Shown one piece after another: positions 8,640 to 17,323 of a DNA stretch of 64,000 nt; the first letter of the stretch is position 1; every line of letters begins with the position of its first letter. The DNA comes from Paenibacillus antri (GTDB lineage: Bacteria; Bacillota; Bacilli; Paenibacillales; YIM-B00363). Both the position numbers and the translations under genes were made by a program. The stretch lies in NCBI RefSeq assembly GCF_005765165.1, contig NZ_VCIW01000012.1:1-64000 (forward strand). The letters are read 5' to 3'. The notes beneath the pieces are model-generated. The model made no database searches. It was given only the letters and a program-made list of their open reading frames with translations, and was not told where the DNA came from.

Positions 8640-9161
8640 ATGCAATATAGCGTCGGGGTAGAATATGCACTGCATTGTCTAGTTTACTTAATTCCAAACG
8701 AATCAACGATTGGTATCAAGGAACTTGCCTTTTTTCAAGGCATTCCAGAGACCTACTTATCCAAGATTTTCACAAAACTTGCCAAGGCGGGAATTATTAC
8801 GTCGGTTCCTGGGGTTAAAGGCGGATTTAAACTGGCGCGCGACCCAGACGAAATTTCCTTTTGGGATGTGGTCGAGGCCGTGGAGGGAAAGAAGCCGATT
8901 TTCCAATGCCAGAACATAAAGGATAAGGGCTATCTATATCGCGATCGCGATTGTTCGGATTGTACAGTATCCACGAGCTCCTGCTCGATTAACTTAGTTA
9001 TGCTCGAAGCGGAAGAAACCATGCAAAATTATTTGCGAAGCAAGAAGTTGTCTTGGCTGGAGGAGGAATTGGATCGTGTTTTGCCTGCGCAGACGCGCAA
9101 GGAAACGCGGGCGTTCTTTGCTAAGGGCAATTCCATAAACGAAAGAGATCGAAAGGAATAG
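8640..9161 (+). CDS. Rrf2-family transcriptional regulator with Cys cluster
   Basis: A 173-residue Rrf2 protein: N-terminal winged helix (residues 1-70, with ETYLSKIFTKLAKAGII as recognition region) and a dimerisation helix. Cys90, Cys105, Cys108 and Cys115 form the conserved cluster which in Rrf2 members binds an Fe-S centre or senses thiol stress. Start 8640 is preferred over an upstream in-frame start at 8571 because GGAAGGTG lies at 8627-8634 and the Rrf2 domain begins here. It is divergent from azoR, 191 bp away, which suggests that it represses azoR in response to electrophiles; this is inference. Confidence 0.88.
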   Translation: MQYSVGVEYALHCLVYLIPNESTIGIKELAFFQGIPETYLSKIFTKLAKAGIITSVPGVKGGFKLARDPDEISFWDVVEAVEGKKPIFQCQNIKDKGYLYRDRDCSDCTVSTSSCSINLVMLEAEETMQNYLRSKKLSWLEEELDRVLPAQTRKETRAFFAKGNSINERDRKE

Positions 9162-9260
9162 ACTTAGCGGATGGTGTCGTGCATTAAGCCGTTACAAAAA
9201 GTCCCCCTTAAGCGAAACGTCATGCGTTGGCTTAATAAGAAGAAATCCGAACCAAAATGT

Positions 9261-9297
9261 AAGGGGCACGCCTGCAACGGTGTGTCTCTTTATTTAT
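9261..9297 (+). terminator. Intrinsic terminator of the Rrf2 gene
   Basis: GGGGCACGCC and GGTGTGTCTC form ten pairs (three G-U) around a six-base loop, followed by TTTATTTAT. Confidence 0.65.
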
Positions 9298-9334
9298 CAT
9301 GTTGATATTAAATTCTGCGTCGTTATACGGCAGG

Positions 9335-9363
9335 AAAGCCCCGATGGAAGCATCGGGGCTTTG
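9335..9363 (-). terminator. Terminator of the MFS gene, symmetric
   Basis: AAAGCCCCGATG and CATCGGGGCTTT around GAAG form a perfect 12-bp stem just past the MFS stop. The flanking A and T runs would let it work in both directions. Confidence 0.8.
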
Positions 9364-9371
9364 CCTTGGAG

Positions 9372-10793
9372 TCAGGAATCGTTCTTTATTCCGAAACTTG
9401 CGATCAGGGCGAAGATCACAGCGATGGTAACCGCCAGGAATGAATCGGAATAGTTAACGGCATCTAATCGATACATCGGGTTTAACGGATCGATAGCGTC
9501 GCTTCGCGCATGCAGGAACGCTCCGATGAGGCTGGCTCCCGTCCCCGCCCCAAGATATAACGCGCCTTGGAAAAATCCCATCCCCGCTCCGACCAGGTCT
9601 TTCCGAAGAACGCCGATAGCGGAATTCGTGGCGGGCGAGTTCACGAAAGCAAAGGCGATTCCTACCCCCATGACGCCCGCTGAAATCAGAAGGGGGGATG
9701 CCCCCGGGGCAAAGGCGGACAAGAAAAAGGTGGATACTCCCATCAGGATGAGCCCGCTAACGACGAGCGATTTGGTTCCGACGCGGTCGGATATTCGGCC
9801 GACCCATGGCGAAACGAGCGCAACGGCCGCACCTCCCGGCAAGAGCGTTACACCCGCTTCGCCGGGGCTGAGCCCGTTCACCTCCAAACACAGCAACGGA
9901 ACGAAAACTAGGACCGCAAAATAAGCGAACGCGGACAAAAAGGCTACGACGACAGAGTTCACATAAAATCTGTTTTTGAACAGGGCCGGGGGTACGAAAG
10001 GCTTGCTCGCCGCGCGAATCCTCAGAACGAATCCAATCATGGCAAGAAGAGACCCCAAAAGACTCCCATAGGAAGAAAATGAGGCGAAGCCGGCGCTTTC
10101 CCCTTGCGTTACCCCAAAAAGGAACAGTCCCGCGGTAAGTCCTAATAGCGTACCGCCTAGCAAATCGAAGGTTTGCTCGGTACCATCTTCGATTTCCGGT
10201 CGAATGACCGGCAGCGCAAAGACAGACCCGACTACGATGAGGAGCGACAGGCTAAAGGCGATCCAAAATAGAGCGGGCCAGCCCCAGGCTTGACCGACAA
10301 CGCCTCCGAAGATCGGTCCTAAGGCCGTTCCGATCCCGATACAACCTGCAACAACTCCTAAGGCGGCGCCACGTTTCCCTTCCGCAAAAACCTTCGAAAC
10401 CGCCACGACGGATAAGACCGGTATGGCAGACATTCCAGCCCCTTGAACCATCCGCCCGAACACTAATAATGGGAGGTTGGAAGCAAGGGCGCAGATCAAA
10501 CTTCCGATGCTCAATATGGAAGCGGCCAGAGCGAACAGCTTCCTGAGCTCGATAAAATCCGACATCCGGCCGTACAGAGGAATCCCAATAGCAAGCAGAA
10601 GCGCAATCCCGCTCACGACCCAACTGACTTGAGCTTTCGAAGCTTGCAAGGATTCGCCAATGAGACCAAGAACGGGGTTTACCATATCCACCGTCATTGC
10701 AGCCGACAGGGAAGACAAGATAATGACCATCATTAACAATGTTGCGGATGCCCGATGTTCTACGAATTCATTTTGTTTCGTCTTTGCTTTCAT
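9372..10793 (-). CDS. DHA2/Fex-like MFS drug exporter, phenicol candidate
   Basis: A 473-residue major-facilitator exporter with 12-14 membrane helices and family motif GIPLYGRMSDFIELRKLF (motif A, about residues 71-88). Length and helix pattern resemble the 14-helix phenicol exporters such as FexA (about 475 residues). The key support is regulatory: the gene is preceded by a 10-codon leader peptide and a hairpin that buries its Shine-Dalgarno sequence AGGGGG, the layout known for chloramphenicol-inducible cat genes. It probably exports chloramphenicol-type drugs by proton exchange. Substrate is inference; a different drug acting at the peptidyl-transferase centre is possible. Confidence 0.85.
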   Translation of the reverse strand: MKAKTKQNEFVEHRASATLLMMVIILSSLSAAMTVDMVNPVLGLIGESLQASKAQVSWVVSGIALLLAIGIPLYGRMSDFIELRKLFALAASILSIGSLICALASNLPLLVFGRMVQGAGMSAIPVLSVVAVSKVFAEGKRGAALGVVAGCIGIGTALGPIFGGVVGQAWGWPALFWIAFSLSLLIVVGSVFALPVIRPEIEDGTEQTFDLLGGTLLGLTAGLFLFGVTQGESAGFASFSSYGSLLGSLLAMIGFVLRIRAASKPFVPPALFKNRFYVNSVVVAFLSAFAYFAVLVFVPLLCLEVNGLSPGEAGVTLLPGGAAVALVSPWVGRISDRVGTKSLVVSGLILMGVSTFFLSAFAPGASPLLISAGVMGVGIAFAFVNSPATNSAIGVLRKDLVGAGMGFFQGALYLGAGTGASLIGAFLHARSDAIDPLNPMYRLDAVNYSDSFLAVTIAVIFALIASFGIKNDS

Positions 10794-10801
10794 TTTGGAA
10801 A

Positions 10802-10841
10802 AAGCCCCCTAAAATATTGGATTCCTTATTTTAGGAGGCTT
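10802..10841 (-). promoter_or_regulatory. Translational attenuator hairpin sequestering MFS RBS
   Basis: On the transcript, the 15-base arm at 10841-10827 (AAGCCUCCUAAAAUA) pairs with the arm at 10816-10802 (UAUUUUAGGGGGCUU) with one G-U pair and a ten-base loop. The second arm contains the only Shine-Dalgarno sequence of the MFS gene, 11 bases before its ATG. The last codons and the stop of the leader peptide lie in the first arm, so a ribosome stalled on the leader would open the stem. A U-run follows the stem, so it could also act as a transcription terminator. Confidence 0.85.
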
Positions 10842-10863
10842 GGTCATCTGCTTTCTTTACCAC
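10831..10863 (-). CDS. Cat-type leader peptide MVKKADDQAS
   Basis: A GTG-started ten-codon ORF with ribosome site GAAGGGTG seven to eight bases upstream and a TAA inside the attenuator stem. Its product MVKKADDQAS resembles the stall peptides of chloramphenicol-inducible cat genes: MKKSEDYSS of staphylococcal cat plasmids and MVKTD of cat-86. Ala followed by Asp at positions 5-6 matches the known requirement for Ala, Ser or Thr at the penultimate position for phenicol-dependent arrest. A nine-codon alternative (MKKKGERTW from 10887) lacks a ribosome site. Confidence 0.85.
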   Translation of the reverse strand: MVKKADDQAS

Positions 10864-10915
10864 GTTCGTTCACCCTTCTTCTTCATGGTAACGAATGGAG
10901 GGGACGCCAGCCTGA

Positions 10916-11905
10916 TTAGCGATCGCCGATCGCGTCCGCCAAAATTTCGAACGAACGCAGCCGGGCCGCATGGTCGTAAATTTGTCCGGCGACGATAATT
11001 TCGTCCGCTTGCGTCATCCGCGCGATGGCGGCGACGCCCTCGCGCACGGCGTCCGCATCGCCCGTCACCGTGTACTTCAGCTGGCTCTTGACGATCTCCC
11101 TTTCGTGTTCGCTCCAGAGGGGATCCATCGAGTCGACCGGCGGGGCGAGCAATCCGGTTCGACCGCGGATAATATTCAGGAACGCGAGCTGATGCGACGT
11201 CGCCAGCCGCTCCGCTTCCTCGTTCGTATCGGCGGCGACGACATTGATCCCGACCATCGCGTACGGTTTGTCGAGCGCTTCCGACGGGCGGAAGCTGCTG
11301 CGGTATAGCTCCAGCGCGGGCAACAAGTAATCAGGCGCGAAATGGCTGGCGAACGCGAACGGCAAACCGAGTTCGCCGGCGAGCCGTGCGCTGAAGCCGC
11401 TCGAGCCGAGCAGCCAGATCGGAATGTCGAGCCCTTCGCCCGGGTGCGCCCGCACGCTCTTCGCGCCCGGACCGGGCGCGAAAAACCCGCGCAGCTCTTC
11501 GAGCAGCTGCGGGAAATCTTGGCCGTCGCGGTCTAGGCCTCTGCGAAGCGCGCGCGCCGTCAGCTGATCGGAGCCGGGCGCGCGCCCGAGTCCGAGATCG
11601 ATGCGTCCGGGATACATCGATTCGAGCGTGCCGAACTGCTCGGCGATGACGAGCGGCGCGTGGTTGGGCAGCATTATGCCTCCGGAGCCGACGCGAATCG
11701 TCGACGTACCGGCTGCGACGTAGCCGATGACGACGGACGTCGCGGAGCTGGCGATGCCGGGCATGTTATGGTGCTCCGCGAGCCAATAGCGGCGATAGCC
11801 CCAGCGCTCCGCATGGCGCGCGAGGTCGAGCGTATTGCGAAACGTGTCGGCCGCCGTACCGCCTTGTACGACAGGCGCTAGGTCCAACACGGATAAGATG
11901 GTCAC
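10916..11905 (-). CDS. Luciferase-like (LLM) flavin-dependent oxidoreductase
   Basis: A 329-residue TIM-barrel protein of the bacterial luciferase superfamily, MsnO8-type subgroup, with [11 protein letters not shown] near residue 45, [12 protein letters not shown] in the flavin pocket and the closing motif [12 protein letters not shown]. These enzymes use FMNH2 and O2 or F420, and the substrate here is unknown. GTG 11905 is preferred because GAGGGGG lies eight bases upstream; the TTG at 11926 starts before that ribosome site. It sits upstream of, and on the same strand as, the phenicol-exporter leader, but 53 bp of leader and hairpin separate them. Confidence 0.9.
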   Translation of the reverse strand: MTILSVLDLAPVVQGGTAADTFRNTLDLARHAERWGYRRYWLAEHHNMPGIASSATSVVIGYVAAGTSTIRVGSGGIMLPNHAPLVIAEQFGTLESMYPGRIDLGLGRAPGSDQLTARALRRGLDRDGQDFPQLLEELRGFFAPGPGAKSVRAHPGEGLDIPIWLLGSSGFSARLAGELGLPFAFASHFAPDYLLPALELYRSSFRPSEALDKPYAMVGINVVAADTNEEAERLATSHQLAFLNIIRGRTGLLAPPVDSMDPLWSEHEREIVKSQLKYTVTGDADAVREGVAAIARMTQADEIIVAGQIYDHAARLRSFEILADAIGDR

Positions 11906-12132
11906 GAAGAATTCCCCCTCAATCAAGGAAATTGAATGTTCGAACTGTAAGTATTAATGTAACAGATTCGGGCCGCGGTTTGCAAACGCAAGCGATGATT
12001 TACGGGCTACGCAAAGCGTAGCGTCAATCGGAATGCGCCGGACGATAAACCATCTACGAGGGCGGCGGCCGGCCGGTTTTTATTTTTCGTAATGGGTACA
12101 TTAACACTTAAATTGCTGCAAATGGAGAGATT

Positions 12133-13131
12133 ATGATGAAAATACAATTAAATGCTTCGGAAATTGCAAACCTCTGGACAACGGATATGAATAATTTAGT
12201 GTATATTTTCTCCATACCTTATTACATGAACCAATGCGAGGATGAAGAAATTCGTTCCATTATCGAATTGGCATTGGAAATTTCGCAGGACATTGTCGGC
12301 AATGTAGAAAAAATTTTCAAACAAGAAAACTTTCCTTTGCCGTTCGGATTTACGGAAGAAGATGTATATTTACATACTCCACGGTTATACTCCGACCAAT
12401 TTGCGCTTCTTCAATACAATACATTAGCCGAGAATGGGTTAATGTTATACGGTCTTTCGTTGGCGACTTCCACTCGTTCGGATGTCCGCGACTTTTTTAC
12501 TCACTGTATCTCTTTAACAACAAAGCTTTACAATCGAAGTAAAGATTTGTTGGAAAGAAGAGGACTGGTAAATTCCGCGCCGACGATTCCTTTTCCCGAA
12601 AGAGCGGAATTTGCTCATGATCAAGGATTTCTAACGGGCTGGTTCGGAGATCGAAGACCTTTAAACGTTATCGAAATTAACCAATTGGTTTTTAATAGTA
12701 GAGGCGCGGCTTTCGCGTGCGCAAAGCTCATGTCGTACAGTCAAATAGCGGGATCAAAAGAGCTTCGCGAATTTTTCGTTACAGGAAAGGAAATGTTCGG
12801 CAAACACTTTGAGGTATTTACTTCATTACTTAGAGAAGATGATTTGCCTTCCCAAATGACTTACGAATCCGAAGTAACGAACTCGACCGTACCCCCTTTC
12901 AGCGATAAAATGATGATGTTTTTCATTATGTCCCTAGGGTCTGTGTTCCTGAGCCGCTATGGCACGGCAATAGGTTTATGTAACCGACGAGATATCGGAC
13001 TGCATTTCACGCGGTTGATGGCGGAATCGGCCGCGTATTTGGAAGATGCCGCTAACATCATGATCAAAAACGGGTGGATGGAGCAGCCTCCGCAAGCGAC
13101 GGCTCGAAAAGCGTTAGCGGAAAACAGATAG
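12133..13131 (+). CDS. DUF3231 family protein
   Basis: A 332-residue protein of the DUF3231 family, built from two similar alpha-helical halves (residues 5-165 and 175-320) like a duplicated four-helix ferritin-like bundle; each half has a conserved Leu/Met-rich helix such as ENGLMLYGLSLATS. Two adjacent ATGs at 12133 and 12136 follow GGAGAG. The gene is noticeably richer in A+T than its neighbours, which suggests recent acquisition. Function is unknown; related proteins are common in Bacillaceae and often near stress genes. Confidence 0.8.
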   Translation: MMKIQLNASEIANLWTTDMNNLVYIFSIPYYMNQCEDEEIRSIIELALEISQDIVGNVEKIFKQENFPLPFGFTEEDVYLHTPRLYSDQFALLQYNTLAENGLMLYGLSLATSTRSDVRDFFTHCISLTTKLYNRSKDLLERRGLVNSAPTIPFPERAEFAHDQGFLTGWFGDRRPLNVIEINQLVFNSRGAAFACAKLMSYSQIAGSKELREFFVTGKEMFGKHFEVFTSLLREDDLPSQMTYESEVTNSTVPPFSDKMMMFFIMSLGSVFLSRYGTAIGLCNRRDIGLHFTRLMAESAAYLEDAANIMIKNGWMEQPPQATARKALAENR

Positions 13132-13155
13132 GATGAAGTCGCTCCGTTCGTAAGC

Positions 13156-13188
13156 AGGACCGTCCCAATCCAAGGGCGGTCCTTTTTT
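13156..13188 (+). terminator. Intrinsic terminator after DUF3231 gene
   Basis: AGGACCG..CCC pairs with GGG..GGTCCT across a seven-base loop, followed by six T. Confidence 0.8.
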
Positions 13189-13310
13189 GCGCTGACGCGA
13201 ATGAAGCGAGCGTGCTCGAAAGCGGCGAAATCAAGAGAGTGGTGCAAAGCCGGAATTGAGGCTATCATGAGGGGTATGAACTCATAGAATGGGCGCGTGA
13301 GCATCGAGTG

Positions 13311-16016
13311 ATGAATATGCCGATCTTGGCCACCAAGTTGTATATCCCCTTGCCGCGGACGAACGTCGTTCTTCGCAAGCGGCTTCTCGATCGTCTGAAT
13401 GAGGGACTGAACCGGAAGCTAACCCTGATCTCGGCTTCCGCCGGCTTCGGCAAGACGACGTTGGTCGGCGAATGGGCCGCCGGCTGCGATCGACCGGTCG
13501 CTTGGCTGTCGCTGGATGCAGGGGATAACGACGTTACGCGCTTCTTCTCGCATCTGGTCGCCGCGCTGCAGACGGTCGAGGAGCGGATGGGAGAAGGCGC
13601 GGCTCATGCGCTCCGTACCCCGCAGCCGCCTTCCTACGAATCGCTGATGACGATGCTGCTGAATGACATCGCAGCGTTCCCGCGCCGTCTCGCGCTCGTC
13701 CTTGACGACTATCATGCGACGGATGACCATCGGATCGATAATGCCCTCGCCTTCCTGCTGGAGCATCTTCCGCCGCAGCTGCACCTGGTGATCGCCACGC
13801 GCGAGGACCCGCGGCTGCCGCTGAGCCGACTGCGCGCCCGGGGCCAATTGAACGAGCTGCGCGCCGCCGACCTGCGCTTTACTTCCGAAGAAGCGGCCGC
13901 GTTCCTCGACGAGGGTATGGGATTGGCGCTCTCGGCAGGCGATATCGCCGCGTTGGAGACCCGCACCGAAGGCTGGATTACGGGGCTCCAGCTGGCGGCG
14001 CTCTCGATGCGGGGGCGCGAGGACGTCTCCGCGTTCATTCGGGCGTTCGCCGGAGACAATCGGTACATCGTGGACTATTTGGTCGAAGAGGTGCTGCAGC
14101 GTCAACCCGCCCCGATTCGGCGCTTCTTGCTCCAGACCTCTATCCTGGACCGGCTGCATGGGCCGCTGTGCGATGCCGTCACCGGCATGGAAGGAAGCGG
14201 CGCGCGGTTGGAAGCCTTGGAGCGAGGCAACTTCTTCGTCGTCCCGCTGGACGACAGGCGCCGCTGGTATCGCTATCATCATCTCTTCGCCGAGGTGCTC
14301 GCCGCGCATCTCGCCTCCGATCCGCCCGAGCGGATCGCAACGCTGCATCGGCGCGCCAGCGCGTGGCACGAACGGCACGGCTCGTCCGCCGACGCGATCC
14401 GCCATGCGCTGGCCGCCGAAGACTTCGGTCGGGCGGCGGACATGGTCGAGCGGGCATGGCCGGCCCTGCGCGCCGCTCGGCAGGAGGCTGCCGCTCTAGG
14501 GTGGCTGAAGGCGCTCCCCGACGAGTTGATTCGACGCAGACCGGTGCTCTGCGTCGAGTACGCCTGGGCCTTGTTGTCCTGCGGGGAGGCAGCGGCCGCG
14601 GAGGATCGGCTGTCGGACGCCGAGCGGTGGTTGGAGCCGGCGGAAGACGGACGCGAGCGACCGGAAGTCGTGGACGAAGCCGAATTCGCCCGTCTCCCGG
14701 CGGCGATCGCGTTGTACCGCGCCGCGCTCGCTCAGGGACTGGGGGATGTTCCCGCCGTCATCCGGTACGCTCGTCGGGTGCTCGAACTCGTGCCCGAGGA
14801 CGACGATCTCCCGCGAGGGGCGGCGACCGCGCTTCTGGGACTCGCCTCTTGGACGAGCGGGGATCTCGAGACCGCGTACCGGATGTTCGAAGGCGGCTTG
14901 GAGCGCGTGCAGCGGGCCGGTAACGTCAGCGACGCCGTCGGAGGCGCGATCGCGCTGGCCGATATTCGGATCGCGCAAGGTCGACTCCGCGAGGCGCTGC
15001 GGATTTACGAACGCGGACTGCAGCTTGCGTCGGAGCAGGGCGGGCTCGAGCTGCGGGGAACGGCGGACCTCTACGTGGGGATGAGCGAGCTCTGCCGCGA
15101 ACGGAACGATCTGCATGCCGCCGAACGACACTTGGCAAGCAGCGTGCAGTCGGGCGAGCGCGCCGGGTTTCCGCAAAATCGGTATCGCCGGAACGTCGCG
15201 ATGGCCCGCATCCGAGAAGCCCAAGGGGATCCGGACGGCGCGCTCGACCTGCTTCAGGAGGCGGATCGCCTGTATGCGGGCGACTTCTTCCCGAATGCGC
15301 GTCCGGTCGCGGCTTTGAAGGCAAGGCTGCGGGCGGGGCAGGGCAGGGTGGACGAAGCTCTGGATTGGGCGCGGGAGCAGGGGTTGTCCGTCGAGGACGA
15401 CCTTAGCTATCTGCGCGAATTCGAACACCTTACGCTGGTTAGGGTGCTGCTGGCCCGGTTCAAGAGCGACCGTTCGGGTTCGGACCCCGCTATGCTCGAG
15501 GCGGCCATAGGTCTTCTCGAGCGCCTGCTCCAAGCGGCGGAAGAAGGCGGGAGGACGGGGAGCGCGATCGAAATCCTCGTCGTGCAGGCGCTTGCCCGTC
15601 AGATGCAGGGCGACGTCCCCGCTGCGCTTGCGGCGCTTGCGCGTGCCTTGTCCCTGGCCGAGCCGGAGGGCTACGTTCGCGTCTTCGCGGACGAAGGCCG
15701 ACCGATGGCCGCCCTGTTGGAAGCGGCCGCGAAGCAGGGGATCGCCCGGAGTTATGTGAGGCGTCTTCTGAGCGCCTTCGGTCAGGAGGAGGACCGAAGG
15801 CGGACCTCGCCGGGCGGCGCGAGCGAGCCGCTAAGCGAACGCGAGCGAGAAGTGCTAAGGCTGCTCCGGACCGAATGGAGCGGCCCGGACATCGCTCGCG
15901 AGCTCGGGGTGTCCCTGAATACGCTGCGGACTCACACCAAGCACATCTACGAAAAACTCGAGGTCAACAATCGTCGGGCTGCGGTCCGACGAGCGGAGGA
16001 GCTCGGTGATTTTTAG
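13311..16016 (+). CDS. MalT-like LuxR-type ATP-dependent regulator
   Basis: A 901-residue STAND-class regulator. Walker A ASAGFGKTT is at residues 42-50, Walker B RLALVLDDYH at about 122-131, a winged-helix and TPR-rich middle follows (about 330-800), and a LuxR helix-turn-helix (LSEREREVLRLL to VNNRRAAVRRA) ends the protein. Such proteins bind an inducer and ATP, oligomerise, then activate transcription. The ribosome site is weak, so GTG 13308, ATG 13311 and ATG 13317 are all possible. It is followed after a terminator by a small gene and a membrane-protein gene that it may control. Confidence 0.9.
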   Translation: MNMPILATKLYIPLPRTNVVLRKRLLDRLNEGLNRKLTLISASAGFGKTTLVGEWAAGCDRPVAWLSLDAGDNDVTRFFSHLVAALQTVEERMGEGAAHALRTPQPPSYESLMTMLLNDIAAFPRRLALVLDDYHATDDHRIDNALAFLLEHLPPQLHLVIATREDPRLPLSRLRARGQLNELRAADLRFTSEEAAAFLDEGMGLALSAGDIAALETRTEGWITGLQLAALSMRGREDVSAFIRAFAGDNRYIVDYLVEEVLQRQPAPIRRFLLQTSILDRLHGPLCDAVTGMEGSGARLEALERGNFFVVPLDDRRRWYRYHHLFAEVLAAHLASDPPERIATLHRRASAWHERHGSSADAIRHALAAEDFGRAADMVERAWPALRAARQEAAALGWLKALPDELIRRRPVLCVEYAWALLSCGEAAAAEDRLSDAERWLEPAEDGRERPEVVDEAEFARLPAAIALYRAALAQGLGDVPAVIRYARRVLELVPEDDDLPRGAATALLGLASWTSGDLETAYRMFEGGLERVQRAGNVSDAVGGAIALADIRIAQGRLREALRIYERGLQLASEQGGLELRGTADLYVGMSELCRERNDLHAAERHLASSVQSGERAGFPQNRYRRNVAMARIREAQGDPDGALDLLQEADRLYAGDFFPNARPVAALKARLRAGQGRVDEALDWAREQGLSVEDDLSYLREFEHLTLVRVLLARFKSDRSGSDPAMLEAAIGLLERLLQAAEEGGRTGSAIEILVVQALARQMQGDVPAALAALARALSLAEPEGYVRVFADEGRPMAALLEAAAKQGIARSYVRRLLSAFGQEEDRRRTSPGGASEPLSEREREVLRLLRTEWSGPDIARELGVSLNTLRTHTKHIYEKLEVNNRRAAVRRAEELGDF

Positions 16017-16034
16017 CGTCCCCGCCCCGCCCCG

Positions 16035-16080
16035 GCCCCGGCAGGTCTAGTCGACCGCCTGCCGGGGCTTTTTCTTTTTC
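16035..16080 (+). terminator. Intrinsic terminator of the LuxR gene
   Basis: GCCCCGGCAGG and CCTGCCGGGGC form an 11-bp G+C-rich stem followed by TTTTTCTTTTT. Confidence 0.85.
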
Positions 16081-16207
16081 CCGTACACAATCACCACATC
16101 TGGTGATGCCGGATCCCCACATGAGCATGTATTCTTAAGCCATGAAAGAACGCATGCGACGATGCCGAGAGACATCCGCGGACAATCGAGAAGGAGGCGC
16201 AGAAAAA

Positions 16208-16456
16208 GTGGAACGCGAGCCTGAACGTTACGAATTTCGCGTCAAGGGCCGCCTTGACGTCCGGTGGGCCGACCGGTTCGAGGGGCTGAGCTTCGCCTAT
16301 GATGAACGCGACGGGACCACGCTCCTCTCCGGACCGGTCGTCGATCAGGCCGCTTTGCACGGCCTGCTGAGGGGCGTACGCGACCTCGGTCTGACGTTGA
16401 TCTCGCTTCGCGCGGCCAACGAACGTAATCAAGAGAAGAAAGGGATGAATCGATGA
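16208..16456 (+). CDS. Small conserved protein in LuxR locus
   Basis: An 82-residue protein. GTG 16208 is chosen because AAGGAGG lies ten bases upstream at 16190-16196; an upstream ATG at 16142 has no ribosome site. The pattern ADRFEGLSFAYDERDGTTLL and GPVVDQAALHGLLRGVRDLG resembles short proteins commonly coded next to MalT-like regulators and membrane proteins, with no known function. Its stop overlaps the start of the next gene, so the two are translationally coupled. Confidence 0.75.
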   Translation: MEREPERYEFRVKGRLDVRWADRFEGLSFAYDERDGTTLLSGPVVDQAALHGLLRGVRDLGLTLISLRAANERNQEKKGMNR

Positions 16457-17094
16457 AGATCGCAGCTTCGAACTTGATCCGTTGGGCAGGGTTTGCGGCG
16501 ATGGCGGCGGGGATGCTATACATCGTCGTACAGCCGATCCATCCGCCGGAAACGCTAGCGTCCGTAACTACTGACGCATGGGCAATGGTCGCCTATATGA
16601 CCCTTGCCATGGCTCTCTTCAGCCTGATCGGGATATTGGGGATCTACGCCAGACAAGCGAACGAGACCGGTTGGCTTGGCTTAGCGGGCTTCCTTGTATT
16701 TAGCCTCTTCTGGACCGCCACGACGGCCGTCACCTTCGCCGAAGCGTTCCTCTTGCCGCTGCTCGCGACCGACGCGCCGAAGTTCGTTGAAGGCTTCATG
16801 GGCATCTTCGGCGGGGCCGCCAGCGAGGTCCCCCTCGGAGCGCTCTCGGCGCTGGCGCCGGCAGCGGCGGGGCTGTATATCGTCGGAGGTCTGCTGCTCG
16901 GCATCGCTACGCTCCGCGCTAGGATTCTACCGCGCGGGGCGGCCGGGCTGTTTATTGTCGGGGCCGCGGCGCCCCTCGCTTCCGCGCTGCTCCCGCATCC
17001 GCTCGATCGCCTCTTGGCAGTGCCGATGGGAGCCGCTCTGGCGTGGTTAGGGTACGCGCTTTGGTCGGAACGGCGTTCGTCGAAGGACGCTTGA
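16453..17094 (+). CDS. Polytopic membrane protein, unknown function
   Basis: A 213-residue protein with about six hydrophobic helices (residues 8-26, 42-64, 74-97, 124-150, 157-175 and 183-200) and a short charged tail. The ATG overlaps the preceding stop (ATGA), which implies coupled translation with the 82-residue protein. No transporter signature or catalytic residue stands out. The pairing small protein plus membrane protein beside a MalT-like regulator suggests that they form one regulated unit, but nothing shows the substrate. Confidence 0.75.
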   Translation: MKIAASNLIRWAGFAAMAAGMLYIVVQPIHPPETLASVTTDAWAMVAYMTLAMALFSLIGILGIYARQANETGWLGLAGFLVFSLFWTATTAVTFAEAFLLPLLATDAPKFVEGFMGIFGGAASEVPLGALSALAPAAAGLYIVGGLLLGIATLRARILPRGAAGLFIVGAAAPLASALLPHPLDRLLAVPMGAALAWLGYALWSERRSSKDA

Positions 17095-17194
17095 CTTGGA
17101 GTTCACTCCAAGGAGTACACTACTGGGGAGGGAGACAATTCCGGACGATATTGGAAAAAGAAAACACGTTAGCGCGCCGCGAACGTAACAAAGG

Positions 17195-17226
17195 AAAAAC
17201 CCCGGATCAAGGAATCGGGGTTTTTC
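17195..17226 (+). terminator. Intrinsic terminator of the LuxR-locus operon
   Basis: AAAAACCCCG and CGGGGTTTTT arms around an eleven-base loop, with the T-run inside the right arm. Confidence 0.8.
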
Positions 17227-17238
17227 GCTTTGGGGTAT

Positions 17239-17290
17239 TGCATTTCATGAGGAGAGGGTATATAGTGTAAGTATCTTAAATTTAAGATAA
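17239..17290 (+). promoter_or_regulatory. mhqR promoter with perfect 18-bp operator
   Basis: A sigma-A promoter is visible: TTGCAT at 17239-17244, a 17-bp spacer, TATAGT at 17262-17267. Immediately downstream, over the start site, lies the perfect palindrome TATCTTAAATTTAAGATA at 17273-17290. It has the ATCT-N-AGAT outer bases of MhqR-type operators in Bacillus, so the MarR protein coded next probably represses itself here. Confidence 0.75.
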
Positions 17291-17323
17291 ACAAATTTGA
17301 AGTGAATATCCGGAGGCGAGGAG

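Noticed and set aside
9222-9305. 27-codon Cys-containing ORF (MRWLNKKKSEPKC...) downstream of the Rrf2 gene
   Set aside because: It has no ribosome site, and the sequence GGGGCACGCC/GGTGTGTCTC plus T-run inside it explains it as the Rrf2 terminator.
10861-10887. Alternative leader MKKKGERTW upstream of the MFS pump
   Set aside because: It has no ribosome site of its own and ends before the hairpin, whereas MVKKADDQAS has both the ribosome site and the stop inside the stem.
12050-12095. Hairpin and T-run (CCGGCCGG then TTTTTATTTTT) before the DUF3231 gene
   Set aside because: The arms are too short to pair stably, and the site lies upstream of its gene and downstream of a divergent start, so no terminator role is evident.
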